DNA from: Gammaproteobacteria bacterium
Lineage (GTDB): Bacteria; Pseudomonadota; Gammaproteobacteria; Steroidobacterales; Steroidobacteraceae
NCBI GenBank assembly: GCA_947452065.1
Contig: CANGBB010000002.1
Span: 62,001 to 126,000 of the forward strand
Length of the DNA: 64,000 nt
Direction of reading: 5' to 3'
Shown here one piece after another: positions 29,357 through 38,080 of this stretch. Below the pieces are notes generated by a model. The model made no database searches. It had not been told where the DNA came from and saw nothing but the letters and a program-made list of their open reading frames with translations. The position numbers were made by a program, and so were the translations under genes. Positions within the stretch are counted from its first letter, which is position 1; the number at the start of each line of letters is the position of its first letter.

Positions 29357-30397
29357 ATGTTCGATCGTGTCCTGGCCGCAACCGCGTTGACGCTCCTCTC
29401 ATCTCTCACTCAGGCAGCGCCCGGGATAGCACCGGTCTTCAAAGTGAATCAGTTCGAACTGGGTGGCGATGGCGGGCATGACTACATCACCGCTGAAGCG
29501 GGCACCGGACGTGTGTTCGTCTCCCGCGGCACGCATGTCATGGTCGTTGACGGTCCCAGCGGCAAGATCATCGGCGATATCCCTGATACGCCCAATGTGC
29601 ATGGCGTCGCGCTGGCGAAATCCGCCAATCACGGATTCACCACCAATGGCGGCGACTCCACCGTAACCATGTTTGATCTGAAAACTCTGGCCGTGCTCAA
29701 GCGCATCCCGGTCGCCGTCGGCGGACTGGATGGAATCATGTATGACGAGGGCTCGGGTCACATCATTCTCACGACGCACAGCACACCGGGTACGGCGACG
29801 GCGATTGATGCCAAGAGCGGCGAGATCGTTGGCGCAGCGGAGCTCGAAGACAATGCGCCGGAGGGTGCGGTCGGCGATGGCAAGGGACGACTATTCGTTA
29901 ACAACGAACGCAAGAACACGATTCAGGTCATCGATCAGAAGACCATGAAGGCCGTCGCGTCGTGGTCGGTGGAGCCGTGCAAGGGACCCACGGGCATTGC
30001 TTACGATGCCGTTACGCAGCGCATCTTTGCAGGCTGCTCCGGCACCTCAGTCGTCGTCGATGCGAAGTCGGGCAAAGTGGTTGCCAGCATTACCAATGGC
30101 AACGGCGTGGACGCACTCGGTTGGGACCCGCAGCAGAAGCTGATCTACATCCCTTCCGGACGTGACGGCACGGTCACGGTGGTGCATCAGGATTCAGCTG
30201 ATCAATACACCACGGTAGCCACTGTGCCGACTCTGGCCGGTGCGAAAACCATCGCAGTTGATCCTGTCAGGCACGTCGCTTATGCGGTGGCGCTGGAGCG
30301 CGGTCCTGCACCGGCTGCGGCTGCGCCGGCTGCTGGCGGTGGTCGCGCGCCTCAGGGTCCTGTCATCGCCGCGCACTTCCTGACGATCAGTCAATGA
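29357..30397 (+). CDS. Secreted YncE-like beta-propeller protein
   Basis: A 346-residue exported protein. A signal peptide covers about residues 1-21 (cleavage after TQA-A). The body consists of repeated blades such as HVMVVDGPSGKIIGDIPDTPNVHGVAL, TVTMFDLKTLAVLKRIPV and TIQVIDQKTMKAVASW, the YVTN/YncE seven-blade pattern. The C terminus has an Ala-Pro-Gly-rich stretch. These proteins bind ligands or DNA in some species; the role here is unknown. GGAGA precedes the ATG by about ten bases. The 252-base upstream region shows no convincing promoter to my eye. Confidence 0.82.
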   Translation: MFDRVLAATALTLLSSLTQAAPGIAPVFKVNQFELGGDGGHDYITAEAGTGRVFVSRGTHVMVVDGPSGKIIGDIPDTPNVHGVALAKSANHGFTTNGGDSTVTMFDLKTLAVLKRIPVAVGGLDGIMYDEGSGHIILTTHSTPGTATAIDAKSGEIVGAAELEDNAPEGAVGDGKGRLFVNNERKNTIQVIDQKTMKAVASWSVEPCKGPTGIAYDAVTQRIFAGCSGTSVVVDAKSGKVVASITNGNGVDALGWDPQQKLIYIPSGRDGTVTVVHQDSADQYTTVATVPTLAGAKTIAVDPVRHVAYAVALERGPAPAAAAPAAGGGRAPQGPVIAAHFLTISQ

Positions 30398-30410
30398 GGC
30401 GTTGCCGGGC

Positions 30411-31739
30411 TTAAAGACCTGCGTCGCGTATCAATACGGCAGCGCGTTCGCTCGCCGCGGACACACCTTCGGCGATCAGCGCATCGAGCACGCGTTCCTG
30501 TGTCTGGCCGCGATGCAGGGCTTCCGAGTAGCTGATCTCGGGATGGAACATCACCATCGAATAGCGCGGGACGAACTGTCGCGGATAGCGGCGCTCGAGT
30601 TCCAGCGCCAGCTCGCGGCGCAGCGCGTAGTCGCTCCGCCGCACCGTGTCACGCATTTCCAGATAGTTCTCCAACGCCATCTGCGCGATGGCGTCGGTAT
30701 CCAGCCGCCGGGCACTTTCGTACTCGCGGAACGCCGCCGCAGCGGTTTCGTGCTGCGCCAGCAGCCGGTCGAGCAGTAAGCAGTCCTCAAAGCCGCAGTT
30801 CAGACCCTGTCCATGGAAGGGCACGATGGCGTGGGCCGCATCACCGATCAGCAGGGTATTGCCTGTGTGCCATGGCCAGCAGTGCAGTGTTGCCAGACCG
30901 CCCTGAGGGTGCTCGGCGAACTGCGTCTCAAGATCCGGGACCAGCGCCAGCAGATCAGGAAACTGTGCGGTGAAGAAGGCGCGCACCGCAGCCGCGTCGC
31001 GCAGTGAGTCGAAGGACACCGGTCCGCTGCGCGGCATGAACAGCGTGGCGGTGAAGGTGCCATCGGCATTGGGCAGAGCAATGCACATAAATTCGCCGCG
31101 TGGCCAGATGTGCAGGCCATGTGGATCCATGCAATGGCTTCCATCAGCCCGTGCGGGAATCGACAGTTCCTTGTAGTCGTGCGCCAGTAGATCTTCTGTG
31201 GACTGACAAGACTGCCGCTGCTCGAGTGCGCCGCGTACGGCTGAGCCGGCGCCGTCAGCCGCGATGATGGTGCCGGCGTGAACGGTGTGTTCAATGCCGC
31301 GGCGCTGATCGTGGAATTGCAGCGTGCCGCTGTCGGGATCGATGTTCAGACAGCGCTGGTTGAAGTGCAGTGAGACGCCTTCCTGTTTGCCAGCGAGGGT
31401 AACCAGCGCACGACTGATTTCGGCGCGGCTGATCGACCAGTTGATCTCCTCGGGATGCTGTCCGTAAGGCATGAAACGGGTCTGGCCGTTTTCGTCGTGC
31501 AGGATGCGCCCCGGCATGGCCGTCATCAATGGTTGCAGTGCCGTGAGGGCATCCGCTGCAGCCAGTGCGCGCAGACCGCGTGCCGCAAGCGCCAGATTGA
31601 TCGAGCGGCCACGTTCCGGCGTCGTGGTGCGCGGATCGTCGCGCCGCTCATAGACAGTTACGTGACGACCCTGCTTCGCCAGCAACAGTGCCAGTAGTGA
31701 TCCAACCGGGCCGCCTCCGACGATGGTGACGTTGTTCAC
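30411..31739 (-). CDS. kmo: Kynurenine 3-monooxygenase
   Basis: An FAD- and NADPH-dependent hydroxylase that turns kynurenine into 3-hydroxykynurenine. 442 residues. Seen: the FAD-binding GGGPVGSLLALLLAKQG at the N terminus, GRSINLALAARGLRAL, and IGDAAHAIVPFHGQGLNCGFEDC with the GD motif. The YERRDDPR sequence after the first beta strand is typical of KMO. Third gene of the kynurenine cassette; its start overlaps the kynU stop (ATGA). The 3-hydroxy product is the substrate of the neighbouring kynureninase. Confidence 0.94.
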   Translation of the reverse strand: MNNVTIVGGGPVGSLLALLLAKQGRHVTVYERRDDPRTTTPERGRSINLALAARGLRALAAADALTALQPLMTAMPGRILHDENGQTRFMPYGQHPEEINWSISRAEISRALVTLAGKQEGVSLHFNQRCLNIDPDSGTLQFHDQRRGIEHTVHAGTIIAADGAGSAVRGALEQRQSCQSTEDLLAHDYKELSIPARADGSHCMDPHGLHIWPRGEFMCIALPNADGTFTATLFMPRSGPVSFDSLRDAAAVRAFFTAQFPDLLALVPDLETQFAEHPQGGLATLHCWPWHTGNTLLIGDAAHAIVPFHGQGLNCGFEDCLLLDRLLAQHETAAAAFREYESARRLDTDAIAQMALENYLEMRDTVRRSDYALRRELALELERRYPRQFVPRYSMVMFHPEISYSEALHRGQTQERVLDALIAEGVSAASERAAVLIRDAGL

Positions 31740-33025
31740 CCGTTGGCCTGCAAAGTTGCAGCGAGGATGTCGGCGGCGCGCCAGACGTCTTCGAACGAGT
31801 TGTACAGCGGTGCCGGTGCCAGGCGAATGATGTCCGGTTCACGCCAGTCAGCAATGAGTCCCTGCGGCTGCAGAGCATCAAAGACAGCGCGTGCGCGGCT
31901 GCGTCCACCGCGCACTCTCACCGAGAGTTGAGCGCCGCGCGCCTGTGGCTCGGTGCCCGTCACCTGTGTGATCTGTTCACCGCAGCGATGCTGCAGCAGA
32001 TATTCCAGGTAGGCGGTGAGGCGCAGTGACTTGGCACGCAGGGCTGGAAGGCCAGCGCGCTGGAATTGTTGGAGTGAGGCCAGTAGCGGCGCAGTGGAGA
32101 ATACCGGTGGGTTGCTCAGCGCAAGCGCAGCGGCACCCGCAGCCGGTCGAAATTCTGCTTCCATGCGAAAGCGGGTCTGCCCCTCATGGCCCCACCAGCC
32201 CTGCAAGCCATTGCGGGCTGCGCGCTTGTGCAGCCGCTGATGCACGAAGAGCCCGCCAATCGCACCCGGGCCGGCGTTCAGATATTTGTAGCTGCACCAG
32301 GCAGCGCAGTCGATGTCCTGCTCATGCAGTGCCAGCGGCACATTGCCGATGGCATGCGCCAGATCCGCGCACAACAGTGCGCCGGCTGCGTGGGTCGCCC
32401 GGGCGATGCGAGCGAGATCAAAGGACTGACCAGTGCGGAACTGCACACCGGGCCATAGCACCAGTGCCAGTCGTGGCGCCTCGGCGGCAATGCGGGCCTC
32501 GATGTCCTCGATGCGCAGCAGTTCTTCACCAGCACGCGGTGCGATTTCAAGCAGGCAGCGCTCAGGGTCCAATCCATGCCAGCGCAGTTGTGAGGCCACG
32601 ACGTGACGATCAGATGAAAAGGCGCCGGCTTCGATCAGGACACAGCAGCGTTGCCCCTTCGGCCGGAACAGCGCGGCCAGCAACAAGTGCAGATTCACGC
32701 TCAGCGAATTCATCGCTGTGACTTCCGACTCTTGCGCACCGCATAGCTGTGCCAGCGCTGGCGCAAGCTGCTCGGCATAGCCGATCCAGGGCCGCTCCGC
32801 GGCCTCGTGGCCGAGTACGGCGAGGCGGCGCCAGTCCTTCAACTCCTGCTCAACGCTCGCGGCTGCGGCGATGGGCGCCAGTCCCAGTGAGTGGCCGCAC
32901 AGGTATGCCGCGGTGCCATGATGTGGGTCAGCGGGCAGTGCGAACTCATCGCGAAATGCCGCTAGAGGATCGGCCGCATCCAGTGCCAATGCTGATTCGC
33001 GTTGCAGATCGAACGCAGCGTTCAT
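31736..33025 (-). CDS. kynU: Kynureninase
   Basis: A PLP enzyme cleaving 3-hydroxykynurenine to 3-hydroxyanthranilate and alanine. The start is taken as ATG 33025, which overlaps the dioxygenase stop (ATGA) and gives 429 residues; an in-frame start 27 bases upstream is also open. The PLP lysine lies in [20 protein letters not shown]. The N-terminal YLCGHSLGL and the substrate loop [13 protein letters not shown] are characteristic. Middle gene of a three-gene pathway cassette. Confidence 0.94.
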   Translation of the reverse strand: MNAAFDLQRESALALDAADPLAAFRDEFALPADPHHGTAAYLCGHSLGLAPIAAAASVEQELKDWRRLAVLGHEAAERPWIGYAEQLAPALAQLCGAQESEVTAMNSLSVNLHLLLAALFRPKGQRCCVLIEAGAFSSDRHVVASQLRWHGLDPERCLLEIAPRAGEELLRIEDIEARIAAEAPRLALVLWPGVQFRTGQSFDLARIARATHAAGALLCADLAHAIGNVPLALHEQDIDCAAWCSYKYLNAGPGAIGGLFVHQRLHKRAARNGLQGWWGHEGQTRFRMEAEFRPAAGAAALALSNPPVFSTAPLLASLQQFQRAGLPALRAKSLRLTAYLEYLLQHRCGEQITQVTGTEPQARGAQLSVRVRGGRSRARAVFDALQPQGLIADWREPDIIRLAPAPLYNSFEDVWRAADILAATLQANG

Positions 33026-33537
33026 GACGGCGAGTGCATCACCGTGCCGCACTGACTGCAGGTGCGCAGTGCGATATCACCGAAGAAGCGCGCAAAAACG
33101 GGCGGAAACTGCGTCTCAATGTTGGTCAGAGCAAAGCGCTCTTCGTACAGCAGGTGGTCGCAGCGCTCGCAGTACCACTGCAGGGCGTCGATTTCACCCG
33201 GACGCCGCCGGCGTTCAATCACCAATCCGACGGAATTGGCACTGCGCTGCGGCGAGTGCGGCACGTTGGGCGGCAGCAGCAGGATGTCTCCGGCATGCAG
33301 CGGAATGTCGCGCTGCAGACCAGCTTCTACGACGCGCAGGACCATCTCGCCTTCAAGCTGATAAAAGAATTCCTCGGCCGGATCGACGTGATAATCCTTG
33401 CGCGAGTTTGGACCGCCGACGACCATGATGATGAACTCGCCATCCTCATAGACGACCTTATTGCCCACCGGCGGTTTGAGCAGGTGCCGGTGCTCATCGA
33501 TCCAGCGACGAAAATTGATGGGTTGAAGGTTGCTCAT
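33022..33537 (-). CDS. nbaC: 3-hydroxyanthranilate 3,4-dioxygenase
   Basis: A cupin iron enzyme that opens 3-hydroxyanthranilate to give aminocarboxymuconate semialdehyde, which cyclises to quinolinate. 171 residues from the ATG at 33537; a GTG nine bases upstream is the alternative. Iron ligands are expected in [12 protein letters not shown] and in the VPHSP segment. Two CxxC pairs near the C terminus (CERCDHLL and CSQCGTVM) form the rubredoxin-like site of bacterial forms. First gene of the kynurenine cassette on the minus strand. Confidence 0.94.
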   Translation of the reverse strand: MSNLQPINFRRWIDEHRHLLKPPVGNKVVYEDGEFIIMVVGGPNSRKDYHVDPAEEFFYQLEGEMVLRVVEAGLQRDIPLHAGDILLLPPNVPHSPQRSANSVGLVIERRRRPGEIDALQWYCERCDHLLYEERFALTNIETQFPPVFARFFGDIALRTCSQCGTVMHSPS

Positions 33538-33600
33538 GGCGGGCACTTCTCCCTATGTTACGCAAACTCGAGCGGCGGCACGCGGAATAACCGTTGTAGA

Positions 33601-34434
33601 TCAGTCCAGCAGGGGGCGTTTTCCTAGCGCAGGTACGCTGACCGGTGGCATCGAGTCATCGTCCAGATTGACGGCTGTCAGTTGGCCACCCCATACGCAG
33701 CCGGTATCCAGCGACAGCAGGTTCGCGCGTCGTTGCAGTCCGAGGGTAGACCAGTGCCCGAAGATGACCCGCGTATCACGGCTGACGCGGCCCGGGACAT
33801 CGAACCACGGCAGCAGCGGCGCGGGCAGTGTGTCCGGTGATCCTTTCTGCTTCAGGTCGATCTCCCCCTCCGGCGTGCAGGCCCGGAGTCGTGTCAGCGC
33901 GTTGATGATGAAGCGTTGTCGCCGCTGTCCGCGCAGCGCCGGATCCCAGCGACGCGGCTCATCGCCGTACATCGACGCCAGCAGGTCGACCGGATCATGC
34001 TGCAGCGTCTGGCTGACCTCGCGCGCCAGCGCCGCAGTCTGTATCGCACTCCACGGAGGCGGCACGCCGGCATGGACGAGCAGATCGTTGCAGGCAGCGT
34101 CGTGATGCGCCAGTGGCTGTGTCAGCAGCCAGTTGAGCAGAGTGTCGCAGTCAGGTGCATCTAGGATCTCCTGCAACGTATCGCCGCGGCGCATTTTCGC
34201 ATTTGGCGTCAGCGCCACGGCCAGCAGGTGCAGATCATGATTGCCCAGAACCGTGATGATGTTGTCCGCCATGGCATGAACCGTGCGCAGCGCCTGCAGC
34301 GACTCAGGACCGCGGTTCACGAGGTCGCCCGTTAGCCATATCCGGTCGCGGTCAGCATTGAAGCGGAGGCGTGCGAGCAGCTGCTCAAACTCAGTGCAGC
34401 AACCCTGCAGATCGCCAATGGCCCAGCGTGCCAC
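33601..34434 (-). CDS. apaH: Symmetrical bis(5'-nucleosyl)-tetraphosphatase
   Basis: ApaH hydrolyses Ap4A to two ADP and can remove Np4 caps from RNA. The start is the GTG at 34434 (ARWAIGDLQGCCTEF), giving 277 residues against 280 in E. coli; the frame is open further upstream but overlaps apaG. Metallophosphatase motifs GDLQGC, GDLVNRGPES and LGNHDLHL are present. It lies seven bases after apaG and ends the lptD-surA-pdxA-rsmA-apaG-apaH series. Confidence 0.95.
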   Translation of the reverse strand: MARWAIGDLQGCCTEFEQLLARLRFNADRDRIWLTGDLVNRGPESLQALRTVHAMADNIITVLGNHDLHLLAVALTPNAKMRRGDTLQEILDAPDCDTLLNWLLTQPLAHHDAACNDLLVHAGVPPPWSAIQTAALAREVSQTLQHDPVDLLASMYGDEPRRWDPALRGQRRQRFIINALTRLRACTPEGEIDLKQKGSPDTLPAPLLPWFDVPGRVSRDTRVIFGHWSTLGLQRRANLLSLDTGCVWGGQLTAVNLDDDSMPPVSVPALGKRPLLD

Positions 34435-34441
34435 GTGAGCG

Positions 34442-34819
34442 TTACTGCAGAAGGCCCGGTTTGGCGAGCCGGAAAGGTGCGATCGGTGCCTCGAAGTGTA
34501 GACCGTCATCGGCCAACATCTGGTAGCTCCCCTGCATGGCGCCCACCGGCGTCTGCAGGACGGCACCGCTGGTGTAGCGAAATCCCTGTCCCGGCTGCAG
34601 GTGCGGTTTTTCGCCGACCACGCCTTCCCCGCGCACTTCCTGCTGGTGACCATCGGCATCGGTGATGATCCAGTGTCGTGTCAGCAGTTGCGCGGCAACC
34701 TGACCCTCATTGCGGATGGTGATGGTGTAGCCGAAAACGAAACGCTGCGCCTGCGGCGCCGATTGGTCTTCGAGGTAAGTCGTTTCGACGTGCACGCTGA
34801 TGCGATGCGCGGAGTCCAT
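34442..34819 (-). CDS. apaG: ApaG domain protein
   Basis: A 125-residue immunoglobulin-like beta protein. It shows the family pattern: VHVETTYLEDQSAPQAQRFVFGYTITIRNEG, then LLTRHWIITDADG and GEGVVGEKPHLQPGQGFRYTSGA. ApaG has been linked to Co/Mg resistance, but its biochemical role is unsettled. Standard position between rsmA and apaH. A short GC-rich hairpin (34839-34854) lies in the 45-base gap after rsmA. Confidence 0.96.
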   Translation of the reverse strand: MDSAHRISVHVETTYLEDQSAPQAQRFVFGYTITIRNEGQVAAQLLTRHWIITDADGHQQEVRGEGVVGEKPHLQPGQGFRYTSGAVLQTPVGAMQGSYQMLADDGLHFEAPIAPFRLAKPGLLQ

Positions 34820-34864
34820 CAGTCGATTTCCTGTGAGCCGGGTAGCGGTACCCGATCCGTGCAG

Positions 34865-35656
34865 CTAGTGAATCACACCCGCCGCTTGCCGCGCCAGAGC
34901 GCCAAACTGTGCAGCATCCAGAGTCTCGGCACGGGCCGCGGGGTCTACTCCGGCAGCGGTGATCTGATCCGCGTCCAGCAGCGCTGAGAGGGCATTACGC
35001 AGCTGCTTACGGCGCTGGTTGAAGGCCGCCGCCACGACACGACCAAACTCAGGCAAACGCGCCCAGTCCGGCACATCGCTGCGCACAGTCATGCGTACCA
35101 CGGCCGACTGCACACGCGGCGGCGGCTGGAAGGCACCGGGGCCGACGTCGAGTAACCGCTCCGAGTGCAGGAAGGGCGCCAGCATGACACCCAGCCGCCC
35201 ATAGTGCTCGCTGTCCGGAGCAGCGGTGATGCGATCCACCACCTCCCGCTGCAGCATGAAGTGCATGTCCAGCAGAGCATCCGCATGCGGCAACAGACTG
35301 AACAGGAGCGGCGTGGAGATGTTGTAGGGCAGGTTGCCGACCAGCCGTAATGCGCCGCCGCGTTCCCGCGCCAGAGCGCTCCAGTCGATGGTCAGTGCAT
35401 CACGTTCCTGCAGGCGGAAGCCTGGCTGTGCGATGTACTGGCTGCGCAGCCGCGCGGCGAGATCACGATCGATCTCAATGGCATCGAGCTCGCCGCTGGC
35501 TGTCAGCAGCGCATCGGTGAGAGCGCCGCGTCCCGGTCCAATCTCAACGATGTGCTCGCCGGGTCGCGGACGAATCAGCGTGACGATGCGATCGATCACC
35601 AGCGGATCGTGCAGGAAGTGCTGACCGAAGCGTTTGCGTGCGAGGGGTGCGGACAC
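34865..35656 (-). CDS. rsmA: 16S rRNA (adenine(1518)-N6/adenine(1519)-N6)-dimethyltransferase
   Basis: RsmA (KsgA) dimethylates two adjacent adenines in the 3' hairpin of 16S rRNA late in small-subunit assembly. 263 residues. It begins with RKRFGQHFLHD, and has the SAM motif VEIGPGRGALTDALL and the catalytic VGNLPYNISTPLLF. Located six bases after pdxA, the normal gammaproteobacterial arrangement. Confidence 0.97.
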   Translation of the reverse strand: MSAPLARKRFGQHFLHDPLVIDRIVTLIRPRPGEHIVEIGPGRGALTDALLTASGELDAIEIDRDLAARLRSQYIAQPGFRLQERDALTIDWSALARERGGALRLVGNLPYNISTPLLFSLLPHADALLDMHFMLQREVVDRITAAPDSEHYGRLGVMLAPFLHSERLLDVGPGAFQPPPRVQSAVVRMTVRSDVPDWARLPEFGRVVAAAFNQRRKQLRNALSALLDADQITAAGVDPAARAETLDAAQFGALARQAAGVIH

Positions 35657-35662
35657 GAGGCG

Positions 35663-36658
35663 TCAGTGTCCGCTGGTCGCTGCTGTGCGCAGGGCCGCCA
35701 GCCGCGCAGCCAAGCCGATCGCTGCGTGCAGGCTACCGGTGTCGGCTTTGCCAGTTCCGGCGAGCGGCAGTGCCGTGCCGTGGTCGACCGAGGTGCGGAT
35801 CACCGGCAATCCCAGCGTCACATTCACGGCATCGCCGAACCCGGCGTGTTTGAGTACCGGCAGTCCCTGATCGTGATACATCGCCAGCACGGCATCCACG
35901 CCCACCAGATTGCGCGGCACGAACAGTGTGTCGGCCGGATAAGGACCACGGGCATCGATGCCAGCGGCACGCGCCTGAGCCAAGGCCGGACTGATCACGC
36001 GGATTTCTTCATCGCCAAGATGGCCACCTTCGCCCGCATGTGGATTCAGACCACACACTGCGATATGCGGGGCGGGGATATTCCATTGTTCACGCAGGCT
36101 GGTATGCAGCACCTGCAGCACCTGCAGCAGGAGCGCTTGGCTCAGCGTATCGCTGACGGCACGCAGGGGCAGGTGAGTGGTGGCCAACGCGACACGCAGT
36201 TCACCGGCAACCAGCATCATGACGGGCAAGGGCGCGCCGAGACGTGCGGCCAGATACTCAGTGTGACCGGTGAATGCGATACCGGCTTCGTTAATGATGC
36301 TTTTCTGTACCGGTGCAGTGACCATCGCCGCGAATTCGCCACTCAGGCAGCCATCGGCGGCGCGATCGATCAAGCGCAGCACCTGCGCGGCATTGCGCAC
36401 ATCAAGTTTTCCCGGCTGTGCCGTGACCGCCAGAGGAACATGCAGCACCGACAATTCGCCGGCGGCTCGAGTCACGGGTTTGCCGGCGGTGTATTCGTGC
36501 AGACGCACGGCACTGCCAAGTAGCCCGGCGCGTGCTTCAAGGCAGTCGCGATCGGCAATGCAGACCAACTCGAAGTCGCGCGTCTGGGTTGCCGCCGAAA
36601 GGCATAGATCCGGACCGATGCCGGCGCTGTCGCCGGCGGTCAGTGCGATGCGTGACAT
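35663..36658 (-). CDS. pdxA: 4-hydroxythreonine-4-phosphate dehydrogenase
   Basis: Oxidises 4-phosphohydroxy-L-threonine in the DXP-dependent pyridoxal phosphate pathway. 331 residues. The start TAGDSAGIGPDL, the metal-binding histidines in GHTEYLAARLG, the TTHLPLRAV segment and AMYHDQGLPVLK are all family features. GLNPHAGEGGHLGDEE is also present. It sits 11 bases after surA. Confidence 0.97.
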   Translation of the reverse strand: MSRIALTAGDSAGIGPDLCLSAATQTRDFELVCIADRDCLEARAGLLGSAVRLHEYTAGKPVTRAAGELSVLHVPLAVTAQPGKLDVRNAAQVLRLIDRAADGCLSGEFAAMVTAPVQKSIINEAGIAFTGHTEYLAARLGAPLPVMMLVAGELRVALATTHLPLRAVSDTLSQALLLQVLQVLHTSLREQWNIPAPHIAVCGLNPHAGEGGHLGDEEIRVISPALAQARAAGIDARGPYPADTLFVPRNLVGVDAVLAMYHDQGLPVLKHAGFGDAVNVTLGLPVIRTSVDHGTALPLAGTGKADTGSLHAAIGLAARLAALRTAATSGH

Positions 36659-36669
36659 CGTTGAACGGT

Positions 36670-38070
36670 TTACAGCAGGATCTCTACGTAAGCCTCATCG
36701 CGCTGCTGCTGCAGCCAGATTTCCAGCGCCTCGGCAGCACGACTGTCCCGCAACTGCAGAGCGGCCTGCTCGCGTGCTGCGTTCTCGGTGTTGTCGATGG
36801 TGCGCTGACCCAGCATCTGCACGATGTGCCAGCCGAAACTGGTACGGAAGGGTTTGCTGATCTCGTTGTCCTTGAGAGTGGCGGCCACCTTGGCAAACTC
36901 CGGCGTGAACGCATCAAGCGTCATCCAGCTCAGATCGCCGCCCTGTACGGCCGAGCCAGGATCGTCGGAGGAGGCCCGGGCGATCACACCAAAGTCTTCG
37001 CCGGCGAGGATCTTGTTGCGGAAGTCAAAGAGCTTCTGCTCCACCAGAGCGTTGTCCATGACTTCGTTGGTCTTGAGAAGGATGTGTCGCAGATGCACCT
37101 GCTGCACCATGACCGGTCCGCTGCCGGCGCGGGTTTCGTTGAGCCGCGCGATATGGAAGCCGCTGGCGGTCTGAATGATGGTGCTGGTTTCGCCCGCTTT
37201 CAGACGGCCGATGGTGTCGGCAAGGAAGGTGGGTACGGCGCTGCCCTTCAGCCAGCCCAGCGAACCGCCTTCGAGTGCGGTCTGGCTGTCGGAGAAAGTG
37301 ACAGCCAGCTGGCTAAACGACTCGCCCTGTGCGGCGCGTTCGGCGATGCTCTGAATCTTCTTGCGCGCAGCATTCAGCTCAGCGCCGCTGGCATCCTGCG
37401 CCACGGCCACCAAGATGTGAGAGATGTTGTATTCGGTGTCGGCATTGGCTGAGTTCTTCTGCCGCTCAATGTATTGATCGAGCTCGCGCGGCGTCAGCGA
37501 GATGCGCTGCACCACATCGCGATCCTGCAGCGTCTCGCGCTGCATCTGCCGACGGATGTTGGCGCGAAAATCGGCATAGACGTAGCCGCCGCGTGCCATG
37601 GCTTCCGGCAGATCGGCGAAGGCGATGTTCTGCGCCTTGGCCATGCGCTCGAGCGCTGCATTGACCTGTTCATCAGTAATGGTGATGCCGGCACGATCTG
37701 CACGCTGTGCCTGAATCTCCTCACTGATCAGACGCTCGAGCACCTGCGAGCGCAGTGCTGTTTCTTCCGGCAGCGGAATCTTCTGCGCCATCAGCCGCGC
37801 CTTGAACTCATCGGTTTGCGAATTCAGCTCGCTCTCCAGCACCACGCCGTCGTTGACCACGGCAACCACCCGGTCGATGCGCGTGCCAGCCGCGGTGGGC
37901 GCGGCATGCGAAGTGGTGTCGGCGGGGAGCGGTGCCGCACTGGTGCCGCCACGCGTTTGCGGGGTCCGGCTGGTGGTGGAGCGAGTGCTGGAGCTCGAGG
38001 CGGCCTGCGAGAGCTGCGCGAGGGCCAGAAGCGAGGCGCACAGCAGCGCTCCCGAGGTTCTAGAGATCAT
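36670..38070 (-). CDS. surA: Periplasmic chaperone SurA
   Basis: SurA carries unfolded outer membrane proteins, including LptD, through the periplasm and has parvulin-type prolyl isomerase domains. 466 residues from the ATG at 38070, which follows AAGGAA by a good distance; open frame upstream overlaps lptD and is not coding. Signal peptide about 1-22, then a low-complexity Ser/Thr linker (SSSSTRSTTSRT), the SurA N domain (VVAVVNDGVVLESELN) and two PPIC domains (YNISHILVAV and VHLRHILLKT). Ten bases after lptD. Confidence 0.95.
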   Translation of the reverse strand: MISRTSGALLCASLLALAQLSQAASSSSTRSTTSRTPQTRGGTSAAPLPADTTSHAAPTAAGTRIDRVVAVVNDGVVLESELNSQTDEFKARLMAQKIPLPEETALRSQVLERLISEEIQAQRADRAGITITDEQVNAALERMAKAQNIAFADLPEAMARGGYVYADFRANIRRQMQRETLQDRDVVQRISLTPRELDQYIERQKNSANADTEYNISHILVAVAQDASGAELNAARKKIQSIAERAAQGESFSQLAVTFSDSQTALEGGSLGWLKGSAVPTFLADTIGRLKAGETSTIIQTASGFHIARLNETRAGSGPVMVQQVHLRHILLKTNEVMDNALVEQKLFDFRNKILAGEDFGVIARASSDDPGSAVQGGDLSWMTLDAFTPEFAKVAATLKDNEISKPFRTSFGWHIVQMLGQRTIDNTENAAREQAALQLRDSRAAEALEIWLQQQRDEAYVEILL

Positions 38071-38080
38071 GTACTTTTCC

